A program made the position numbers and the translations under genes. The notes under the pieces are model-generated. The model saw only the letters and a program-made list of their open reading frames with translations, searched no databases and was not told where the DNA came from. A stretch of 13,120 nt of DNA from Candidatus Aalborgicola danicus (GTDB lineage Bacteria > Pseudomonadota > Gammaproteobacteria > Burkholderiales > Burkholderiaceae_C): NCBI GenBank assembly GCA_016703945.1, contig JADJBC010000009.1, forward strand, positions 1-13,120. The letters are read 5' to 3'. Of this stretch, positions 7,034-13,120 are shown in pieces (within the stretch, counting starts at the first letter, position 1; every line of letters begins with the position of its first letter).

Positions 7034-7402
7034 TTACCCCATGCAGAACACGTTGAGCTTGTTGCCGTCCAGGTCGCGGAAATAGCCGGCGTAAAACCCG
7101 TCGCCGCGCGGGCCATTGGGGCCCTCATCCTGCGCTCCGAGTTCCATGGCCTTCTTGTAGAGGCGGTCCACTTTTTCCTTGGAGTCGACCACGAGGGCGG
7201 CCATGACGCCGTTGCCCACCGTGGCGGGTTGGCCGTCGTAGGGCTTCATGATGGCCAGGCTGCACTGTTGCATTGAAACGCCCCAGGCGATGCCAGTGGG
7301 AAATTCCATCAGACGTTTAGCGCCGATTTCCGCCAACAGGGTGTCGTAGAACGCCGCAGCACGGGGCAGGTCGTTGGTTCCGAGGGTTACGTAGCCAAGC
7401 AT
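7034..7402 (-). CDS. VOC-superfamily (glyoxalase/dioxygenase fold) protein
   Basis: The 122-aa protein has the two-module beta-alpha-beta-beta-beta pattern of the vicinal oxygen chelate superfamily. The first module runs from MLGYVTLGTNDLPRAAAFYD and the second from about residue 65, ending in GYFRDLDGNKLNVFCMG. In metal-using members the last strand usually carries a Glu ligand; here that stretch reads NKLNVF, with Asn, and the first strand lacks the usual His. Canonical glyoxalase I activity is therefore doubtful, as in many small uncharacterised VOC proteins. The ATG at 7402 is preceded by AAAGGAG 9 nt upstream (7412-7418), which rules out the longer frame to 7465. It is divergent from the histidine kinase gene. 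Confidence 0.88.
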   Translation of the reverse strand: MLGYVTLGTNDLPRAAAFYDTLLAEIGAKRLMEFPTGIAWGVSMQQCSLAIMKPYDGQPATVGNGVMAALVVDSKEKVDRLYKKAMELGAQDEGPNGPRGDGFYAGYFRDLDGNKLNVFCMG

Positions 7403-7435
7403 GGTTGAAGTCTCCTTTGGGTTGAAAAAGCGCCA

Positions 7436-7465
7436 AGTGTAGGGGGCTTGTGCCATGCAACTCAA
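7436..7465 (-). promoter_or_regulatory. Putative sigma-70 promoter of the VOC gene
   Basis: The minus strand has TTGAGT (7465-7460), an 18-nt spacer and TACACT (7441-7436). Both hexamers match 4 of 6 consensus bases. The start would fall near 7429, leaving a leader of about 27 nt that includes the AAAGGAG site. Confidence 0.4.
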
Positions 7466-7505
7466 GAGCCAACTTCGCCCCTTGGCGGATGTTACGATTC
7501 AACTC

Positions 7506-7529
7506 CGCGTGGTCGCGTGGTCGCGTGGT
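7506..7529. repeat. Three tandem copies of an 8-bp unit
   Basis: CGCGTGGT is repeated three times without interruption (7506-7513, 7514-7521, 7522-7529), followed by a partial CG. It lies 28 bp before the ATG of the histidine kinase, in the divergent promoter region. Such a tract can change length by slippage. No protein-binding function is known for it. Confidence 0.8.
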
Positions 7530-7557
7530 CGACCTTCAATCGCCCACAGGGCCCTAC

Positions 7558-10288
7558 ATGGCAAAAAAATTGCTGTTGCGCTGGTTGGTTTGGTGCCTGC
7601 TACTGGTTGCCCAGTGGCAGTCGGCCCACGCGGTGCTGGCTGAATGTCCGCTGCCCGCCAGGGGCCAGTCGCTCACGGCCACGCTCTCGACCCTGGCCGA
7701 CCCCGACATGGCCTTGAATCTGGAGGCGGCACGGGCGCGCTACGTGGCCGGGGAATTCCAGGCACACCAGAACGGTACGCCCAGTTTCGGTTTTGTCCCG
7801 GGCGCGCTGTGGGCGCGGGTGCAACTGCCCGCAGTAGAGCAAGCCTGTACGGAGCTGTTTGTGCTGGAGCAGCCCCGCATCAACCGCCTCGATTTGTTTG
7901 TGCTGCAAGGGGATGGCAGTGTGGTACCGCTGACTATGGGTGTTGGCTTGCCCTTTACGGCGCGAACCATTGCCCACCGCTTTCCCAATGTGCGCATCAC
8001 GCGCCAGCCGGGGCCGCCGGTAGACGTGTTCATCCGGGTGCAGTCGGCGGTGTCGGTACAGTTACCGTTGAGCCTGTACACCGAAGCGGCGCTGTTCAAA
8101 GAGTCGCACAATGAACAGGCTGGCATGGGCCTGTACTACGGCTTACTGCTGGCGCTGCTGCTCTACAGCATTGCAGTGATGGTCGGGATTCGTGACGCCA
8201 GTTACTTTTACTACGTGCTGTACCTGGCGGCGTTGGGTTTGTTTTCGCTGAACTTCAACGGCTATGGCGCGCAATACCTGTGGCCCAACGCCACCGAATG
8301 GCAGGTCATTTCGCTGCCTTTGTCGTTTGGCGCATTGGTGGTGTTTGGCGGCTTGTTTGCGCGCAATTTCCTGGACCTTGCGCGCACTGCGCCTTTGTTG
8401 GGGCGGCTGTTGATGGTGTCGGTGGGGTTGGCCATCGCAGCAAGTCTGGTGGGTGCTTCTCAACTGGCGCCCATGCCGGCCACCCTGGCGCTCACCGCCA
8501 TGGTGCTCGCGGGCAGTGTGCTGATCACTGTGGGTGGGGTGCTCAGCGCAGTGCGGGGCTACCAGCCCGCACGCTATTTTTTGTTGGCCTGGTGCCTGCA
8601 ATTGCTGGGCGGCATTGCCGTGCCTTTGTCGGCCTTTGGCTGGATTCCGCGCACATTGGCCAGCGAGTACGCCCTGCAAATGGGCTCGGCCGCCGAGATG
8701 ATGCTGTTGTCCTTCGCGCTGGTGTACCGCATCAACCTGTTGCGCGACAAAAAAGAGAAGGCTGAGCGTGAGGCGCTCCATGAAGCCGGGCGCCTGCACC
8801 TGGAAGAGAGCCTGCAGCGCAGCCTGCAAGAGCGCAACACCATTTTGGACAACGCCATGGTGGCCATTATTTTCCTGAACGCCCAGGGAAAACTGCAATG
8901 GGCCAACCAGGCCACCTACAAAATTTTTGGTGTTCCTGCCGAGCAGGGATTGGGTGAGTCTGTCGAGTTGTTTTACCCGTCACACGAAGACTATCTGGCA
9001 GTAAACCGCGCTGTCGCCAAAGCCATCTCTCAGGGCCAGGCATTTGAAGACGAACGCTGGATGCGGCGCAGCGACGGTGAGCTGATTTGGGTCTACACCT
9101 CGGGCCGCACCGTCAACCCGACGGATGCGTCCCAAGGCACGGTGTGGGCGGTCATGGACATCACCAAGCGCCGCCAACTCGAAGAAAACCTGCGCCGCAC
9201 CGAAGAGCAATACCGCCTTGTGGTCAACAACGTGAGCGAAGGCATGGTAGTGGTGCAGGAAGGGCGTTTTATCTTTGCCAACCCGGCGCTGCTGACGCTG
9301 ATGGGTTACAACGCCGCTGAAATTTTGGGCCAGGAGTTTCTGCCCATGGTCTACGCCGAGGATCGTGAAATCTTCGTGGCCAACTACGCGCGCCGCGCGC
9401 GGGGTGAGGCGTTCGAGACCAAGTTCGATTTCCGGGCGCTGCACAAATCCTGGCCAGCTCATCTGGGTGCATATCGCCACGGTTGTGGTTCCGTGGGATG
9501 GGCAACCCGCTCTGTTGTCCTTTATCTCCGACATCACACAGCGCAAACAGGCGGAAGAGGACATTCGTGAAACGTTGGAGAAACAGCGCGAATTGAATGG
9601 GCTGAAGTCGCGTTTTGTGTCGGTCACGTCCCACGAGTTCCGCACACCCTTGGCCACCATTTTGTCGTCGGCCGAACTGCTGAAGTACTACAGCGACAGG
9701 ATGCCGCTGGAGGAGCGTATCTCGTTCTTGGACAATATCGAATCCGCTGTCGCCCGCATGACACACATGATCGACGACATTCTGCTTATCGGCAAAAGTA
9801 ATGCCCAAAAGCTGGAGTTTGACCCGCAGCCCTTGCCGCTGCGCGCGTTTTGCGAAACCCTGGTTGATGAGAGCCGTGCCAGCATGGACCCCGAAACCGC
9901 CGCCAAACTTGGTATTGACTTTCGCATGACGGGTGAGGCCAACGACGCCAGGTTTGACGAAAAACTCTTGCGGCAAATTTTCAGCAACCTGCTGTCCAAT
10001 GCCATCAAATACTCACCCAACGGCGGACGCGTGTTTTTTGGTGTGGCGTGCCGAGCCGATGAAGTCGAATTTCATGTGGCCGACCAGGGCATAGGCATGC
10101 CCAAGGAAGACGTGGCGCGCTTGTTTGAAACCTTCTACCGGGCCAGCAACGTGGGCACCATTTCGGGCACCGGCCTGGGCCTGTCGATTGTTCGGCGTGC
10201 CGTCAAATTGCACGGCGGCACGATCAAGGTTGACAGCGTGCTGGGTACAGGGACGCGGTTTATTGTGAATTTGCCGCGGGTGGCGTGA
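7558..10288 (+). CDS. 7TMR-DISM/PAS hybrid sensor histidine kinase, frameshifted as sequenced
   Basis: With one extra base removed near 9451 this is a 909-aa sensor kinase. Residues 1-28 are a signal segment. A periplasmic domain of the 7TMR-DISM type (~30-185) precedes seven membrane helices (~190-395). A coiled coil (~396-425), two PAS domains (~424-540 and ~545-670), HisKA and HATPase_c follow. The H-box is SHEFRTPL with phospho-acceptor His near 692. N-box NLLSNAIKYSPNGG, G1 ADQGIGMP, F-box LFETFYRASN and G2 GTGLGLSIV are all present, so the kinase module is complete. The 5' frame (to 9570) and 3' frame (from before 9451) join perfectly inside PAS2: dropping the T at 9451 gives ALHKSGQLIWVHI. 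ATG 7558 puts the signal segment at the N-terminus. No response regulator lies in this window. The ligand is unknown; carbohydrate or small-molecule sensing is usual for the DISMED2 domain. Confidence 0.85.
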
Positions 10289-10391
10289 GCAGCATTTGCC
10301 AGCTTCGGCGGAAGTTGCAAGCCATTTTGGCAAAACCCCAAGTCCAGACCTCTGGCCCCCGAATCTTATACGTAGTTTGCTATCAGAAGTG

Positions 10392-10406
10392 GAGCGACTA
10401 TCGCTC
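10392..10406. other. Small hairpin downstream of the kinase gene
   Basis: GAGCGA-CTA-TCGCTC forms a perfect 6-bp stem with a 3-nt loop about 100 bp past the kinase stop. No T-run follows, so terminator function is unproven. Confidence 0.3.
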
Positions 10407-10439
10407 GATGACTGATGACCCCACGCCCGCCAAGGAAAC

Positions 10440-10467
10440 TTGACGAATTCAAAAATGGTACTATAGT
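10440..10467 (+). promoter_or_regulatory. Sigma-70-like promoter of the SPFH-RHH gene cluster
   Basis: TTGACG (10440-10445), a 16-nt spacer and TATAGT (10462-10467) give 5 of 6 matches in each hexamer. The start would lie near 10474, inside or just after the palindrome at 10465-10476 and immediately before the FNR/Anr box. This is the best promoter in the window. Confidence 0.65.
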
Positions 10468-10476
10468 GATATCACT
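10465..10476. promoter_or_regulatory. 12-bp palindrome AGTGATATCACT, candidate operator
   Basis: This perfect palindrome overlaps the end of the -10 hexamer and the expected transcription start. A bound protein would block RNA polymerase. RHH repressors commonly bind short palindromes of this kind, and the third gene downstream encodes one, so autoregulation is a reasonable inference. No binding data are available. Confidence 0.45.
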
Positions 10477-10490
10477 TTGATCTCAATCAA
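10477..10490. promoter_or_regulatory. Perfect FNR/Anr box TTGAT-CTCA-ATCAA
   Basis: All ten defined positions match the FNR/Anr consensus TTGAT-N4-ATCAA. Its centre (10483.5) is about 9 nt past the start of the promoter at 10440-10467, where an FNR-type protein would repress. It is also about 41 nt before a possible start near 10524 served by a weak -10 (TAGCCT, 10512-10517), where it would activate. An oxygen-dependent switch between two starts is possible. Confidence 0.7.
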
Positions 10491-10560
10491 CATCGGTTGA
10501 ACAGACCACGGTAGCCTCCAGTCCGGCGATTGGAGCAATAACTGATGAGGATAGACAGAC

Positions 10561-11450
10561 ATGGAAAAACAAGCTTCCAACGAATATGTGGCGACAACCG
10601 CCAATGGTTTTGTTGCGGTGGCGGTGGGCGTGGGCCTGGTGCTGGCCGCCGTGGTGATGATCACGCGTGCGCCCAGCCTGGTGACCCTGGTTTTGTCGGC
10701 CGTGTCGGGTCTGGTCGCGCTGTGGTTTCTGGCCGGTTTGTACACCCTCAACCCCAACCAGGCCGCCGTGCTCAAGCTGTTTGGCAGCTACCGGGGCACC
10801 GACCGCAAAGAGGGTCTGCGCTGGGCGAATCCGTTTTTTAGCCGCTGCAAGGTGTCGACCCGGGCGCGTAACTTCAACAGCGAAAAGCTGAAGGTCAACG
10901 ACCTGCGCGGCAACCCGATCGAGATTGCGGCTGCCATCCTGTGGCGGGTCGGCGACACGGCACGCGCCAGTTTTGACGTAGAGGACTTTGAGTCCTATGT
11001 CTTCACCCAGGCCGAGGCTGCGGTGCGGCATTTGGCCTCCGGCTACGCCTATGACAACCTGGACGACACGGTTAGCACGGCACCGAAAGAGATCACCTTG
11101 CGCTCCGGCGCAGACCAGGTCGGGGCGGCACTTTTGGAGGAACTGCAGGCCCGCTTTTCGCTGGCCGGTGTGGTGGTGGTGGACGCCAAACTCACCCACC
11201 TGGCCTATGCCCCCGAGATTGCTGGCGCCATGTTGCGCCGCCAGCAGGCGCAGGCCATCATCGCGGCGCGCAGCCTGATCGTGCAGGAGCCGTGGGCATG
11301 GTGGAGCTGGCCTTGACCGGCCTGCAGCAGCGCGGTCTGGTGGACCTGGACGACGAGCGCAAGGCCGCCATGGTGACCAATTTGCTGGTGGTGCTGTGTT
11401 CGGACCACGACGCCCAGCCGGTGGTGAATACCGGCACGCTGTACAACTGA
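10561..11450 (+). CDS. SPFH/band-7 domain membrane protein, frameshifted as sequenced
   Basis: The repaired protein is about 296 aa. Two hydrophobic segments (residues ~16-36 and ~40-62) precede an SPFH/band-7 domain from about residue 63 (LNPNQAAVLKLFGSYRGTDR, GLRWANPF) with the family-typical NDLRGNPIEIAAAILWRVGD stretch. The frame breaks at about 11287: as read it ends at 11316 in IVQEPWAWWSWP. Restoring one base after 11286 gives IVQ-(G/E)-AVGMVELAL and runs to the stop at 11450, ending NTGTLYN, which is the conserved tail of this subfamily as I know it. A GAGG site lies 10 nt before ATG 10561. SPFH proteins form membrane-associated oligomers that organise membrane domains or guide proteases; the role of this subgroup is not known. 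It heads a cluster with a small membrane protein and an Arc-like regulator. Confidence 0.85.
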
Positions 11451-11583
11451 CGTCGTCACGGAGACAAGCAATACCTCCAACCACGCTCGGAATTTGCGGG
11501 ACATGCTCCAGACCTACCTCGACCTTCTCTGTCGCCAATACTTTCGAAGAAACACCAGGAAAACCATTCCATTCAACCCCCAT

Positions 11584-11877
11584 ATGGTCGTCAAGATCTT
11601 GATTGCTATCGTGTTGCTTGCGGCTCTGGTCGGCGTTGCCGGCTCGCAGTTGGCACCCAAAGTGCCGCTGCTGACCGTGCTGTTGTACAGCGCACTGGGC
11701 GTGTTGGGCATTGGGGCCTTGGTGCTGGCGGCAACCGTGGTGTCGTTGACGGTGTACCAGTGGGTGCTGCGCAAGGGTGGCACGGACCCCCAGTGGTTCT
11801 GGTTTTCAGGCGAGCCCCCCGGGTTGCAAAAACTGCGGGCCGAGGCCAAGGCACAAGCCCGGCAGGACGGGGTTTAG
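11584..11877 (+). CDS. Small two-helix membrane protein between SPFH and RHH genes
   Basis: This 97-aa protein has two predicted membrane helices (residues ~3-24 and ~28-60), then a charged C-terminal part with DPQWFWFSGEPPGLQKLRAE. I do not recognise a named family. ATG 11584 places the first helix at the N-terminus; the frame stays open to 11494 but that upstream part looks non-coding. No good ribosome site precedes either start. The position between the SPFH and RHH genes suggests a partner of the SPFH protein; this is inference from context only. Confidence 0.65.
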   Translation: MVVKILIAIVLLAALVGVAGSQLAPKVPLLTVLLYSALGVLGIGALVLAATVVSLTVYQWVLRKGGTDPQWFWFSGEPPGLQKLRAEAKAQARQDGV

Positions 11878-11904
11878 AGGTAAACCTGTTGACCCGCACC
11901 CGCC

Positions 11905-12120
11905 ATGGCCAGTCCCGATAAGAAGTCTTTCGCATTGCGCATAGACCCCGCGTTGTGGGCGCAGATCGAGCGCCTGGCGGCGGCCGAATTGCGCAGTGTG
12001 AATGCCCAGGTGGAGTATTTGTTGCGGGACGCGGTTCGATCACGGATTGGCGGGCAGAACCCAAAGGCTGAACCAACCCAAGTCAACACCGATAACAGCG
12101 ACAGTAACCAAAACCCGTGA
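11905..12120 (+). CDS. Arc-like ribbon-helix-helix DNA-binding protein
   Basis: The 71-aa protein contains a beta strand KKSFALRID (residues ~6-14) and two helices (~15-28 and ~31-45, RSVNAQVEYLLRDAV), the Arc/MetJ-type RHH fold of dimeric repressors and many antitoxins. The Ala-Leu-Arg-Ile strand supplies the base contacts in such proteins. A polar Asn/Asp/Gln-rich tail follows. No toxin gene adjoins it. It is 27 bp after the small membrane protein gene and probably in the same transcript. A palindrome suitable as its operator overlaps the cluster promoter at 10465-10476. The ribosome site is weak. It converges on the cobA-like gene with 25 bp between the stops. Confidence 0.8.
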   Translation: MASPDKKSFALRIDPALWAQIERLAAAELRSVNAQVEYLLRDAVRSRIGGQNPKAEPTQVNTDNSDSNQNP

Positions 12121-12145
12121 TACCGGCGACAGTTCTTACCTGGGC

Positions 12146-12946
12146 TTAGGCTGCTCGGCTTTGCCGGGTCAGTTCGCTCACTTCCACACCCGCAGCCAGC
12201 AAACCCTGCAACACATCCCCCACCACAATCACACTAGGGCTGGCGAGTTGTTCACGCAGGATGGTGGCCTGCAGTTCGGCCAAGGTGCAGACCGCGTGGC
12301 GTTGCACGGCCAGGCTGGCGTTCTGGATGATGGCGACTGGGGTGTCGGCATCCAGCCCATTCAACAGCTCATGCTGGATGTGGGCTGCGCCGCTGACCCC
12401 CATGTAGATGACGATGGTCAAGCGCGCCTGGCGGGCCGTGGTTGCCAGGGCGCGCCAGTCGGTTCCGCTGGATCCGGGTTTGGCATGGCCGGTGATAAAC
12501 ACCACACCGTGGGCCGCTTCGCGGTGGGTGAGGGGCACACCCAGCGATGACACAGCCGCAATACCTGCCGTGATGCCGTTGATGATGCTAAAGCGCACAC
12601 CGGCTGCCTGCAGCGCTTCGACCTCTTCACCGCCACGCCCAAAGATGAACGGGTCGCCACCTTTTAAGCGCACCACGTTTCGCCCCACTGCGGCCGTGAC
12701 CATCAGCTTTCGATAAACGACTGGGGTGTGGATTTGCAGCCCCGCGTTTGCCCACGTAGACAATGCGGGCCGTGGGCGGCGCGGCAGCCGACGATGGCCT
12801 CGTTGACCAAGTCATCTCACCAGCACCACGGTGGCGCGCTGGATGGCCTCGAGCGCGCTTCAGCGTCAGCAATTCGGGGTCGCCTGGACCTGCGCCAACC
12901 AGTGTGACTTAACCCTTTGCTGCGCGGTGGAAAGATCGTGTTTCAT
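12146..12946 (-). CDS. cobA: Uroporphyrinogen-III C-methyltransferase, six indels as sequenced
   Basis: The enzyme adds two methyl groups from S-adenosylmethionine to uroporphyrinogen III, making precorrin-2 for siroheme and cobalamin. Intact sequence from 12708 down to the stop shows NVVRLKGGDPFIFGRGGEEVEAL, then NGITAGIAAVSSLGVPLTHR and VIYMGV, all SUMT hallmarks. The first third is readable only after correcting six single-base indels: missing base near 12908, extra bases at 12857, 12817 and 12783, missing bases near 12741 and 12708. The corrected sequence reads VKVTLVGAGPGDPELLTLKA, LVDDLVNEAIVGCAPPTA and RIVYVGKRGGCKSTPQSFIE, matching the family. The indels sum to zero, giving 266 aa, a normal length. 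It lacks the CysG oxidase/ferrochelatase half, so it is a CobA-type single-domain enzyme. Its ATG overlaps the stop of the upstream gene. Confidence 0.85.
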
Positions 12947-13120
12947 CGTGCTTGCACCAGATGCAAGATATGGGCCACCTGCTGGGCAATCGGTGCGGGG
13001 AACCTGGCTGGATCCCATCCATCACTTGACGAGGTATCGGCTGAGCCGTTGTGGCAGCGTCAATGGCGGTGGGCAGGTCGGGCAGGGTGGTCAAATGCCT
13101 GCTTGGTGCTCTTGCAACTC
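12943..13120 (-). CDS. C-terminal end of an unidentified gene upstream of cobA (partial)
   Basis: A minus-strand frame ends in DPARFPAPIAQQVAHILHLVQAR and stops at TGA (12945-12943), overlapping the cobA ATG by four bases (ATGA). Such overlap is typical of translationally coupled operon neighbours. Further upstream this frame meets a stop; another frame reads LTTLPDLPTAIDAATTAQPIP, so at least one more indel is likely between about 13000 and 13070. The gene runs off the window. I do not recognise the family. Confidence 0.45.

Noticed and set aside
6613..7276. Plus-strand frames across the hairpin elements (97 and 164 aa)
   Set aside because: They translate the repeat elements and run antisense into the VOC gene. 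From memory, such products are a common source of false hypothetical proteins in these bacteria.
7506..7529. Tandem 8-mers as a CRISPR remnant
   Set aside because: Units are 8 bp, adjacent and without spacers; no cas gene nearby.
8143..8898. 251-aa minus-strand frame opposite the kinase membrane domain
   Set aside because: His/Gln-rich antisense shadow of seven hydrophobic helices; no domain, no ribosome site.
10440..10452. TTGACGAATTCAA as a second FNR box
   Set aside because: The half-sites are separated by five bases rather than the six between TTGA and TCAA in a true FNR/Anr site; its TTGACG is better explained as the -35 hexamer.
11905..12120. The RHH protein as antitoxin of a toxin-antitoxin pair
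   Set aside because: Neighbouring frames are a two-helix membrane protein and, converging, cobA; no toxin-like gene adjoins it.

Overview
The window looks like chromosomal DNA of a GC-rich betaproteobacterium, most likely Comamonadaceae (Rhodoferax/Polaromonas-like). I infer this from codon use, the gene families, the style of the intergenic repeats and FNR/Anr-type boxes; no marker gene fixes the genus. There are no phage, IS, CRISPR, tRNA or rRNA genes.

Layout. (1) Positions 78-5268, minus strand: two large exported proteins. The upstream gene encodes a 14-repeat RCC1 protein, probably two seven-bladed propellers plus a C-terminal domain. About 100 bp downstream is a gene for a seven-Asp-box (BNR) propeller with a LamG-like domain and a duplicated Cys-containing tail. 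A weak FNR-like box lies between them. (2) 5362-7402, minus strand: a BaiN/HI0933-type flavoprotein and a VOC-family protein, separated by 415 bp without a gene. That gap carries two inverted hairpin elements and a third GC-rich repeat. (3) 7558-10288, plus strand: a large membrane histidine kinase (7TMR-DISM, two PAS domains, HisKA, HATPase), broken by one extra base at about 9451. (4) 10440-12120, plus strand: a strong sigma-70-like promoter, a 12-bp palindrome and a perfect FNR/Anr box, then an SPFH/band-7 protein (frameshifted at about 11287), a small two-helix membrane protein and an Arc-like ribbon-helix-helix (RHH) protein. (5) 12146-13120, minus strand: a uroporphyrinogen-III C-methyltransferase (siroheme/B12 branch) with six single-base indels in its first third, overlapped by ATGA with the end of an unidentified upstream gene.

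The best candidate for something undescribed is the hairpin pair at 6677-6768 (minus) and 6814-6909 (plus). Both have a 46-nt loop, identical at 38 of 46 positions without gaps, closed by long stems (23 and 25 bp) of unrelated sequence. All five non-Watson-Crick pairs of the left stem, and one of two in the right stem, become G-U pairs when read on the strand that carries the conserved core sense. This is what selection on RNA (or single-stranded DNA) structure would leave behind.

Caution: reading-frame breaks occur only from 9451 onward and become denser toward the right end (9451, ~11287, then six between 12708 and 12908). This looks like falling sequence quality near a contig end, so the broken genes should not be taken as true pseudogenes without re-reading.
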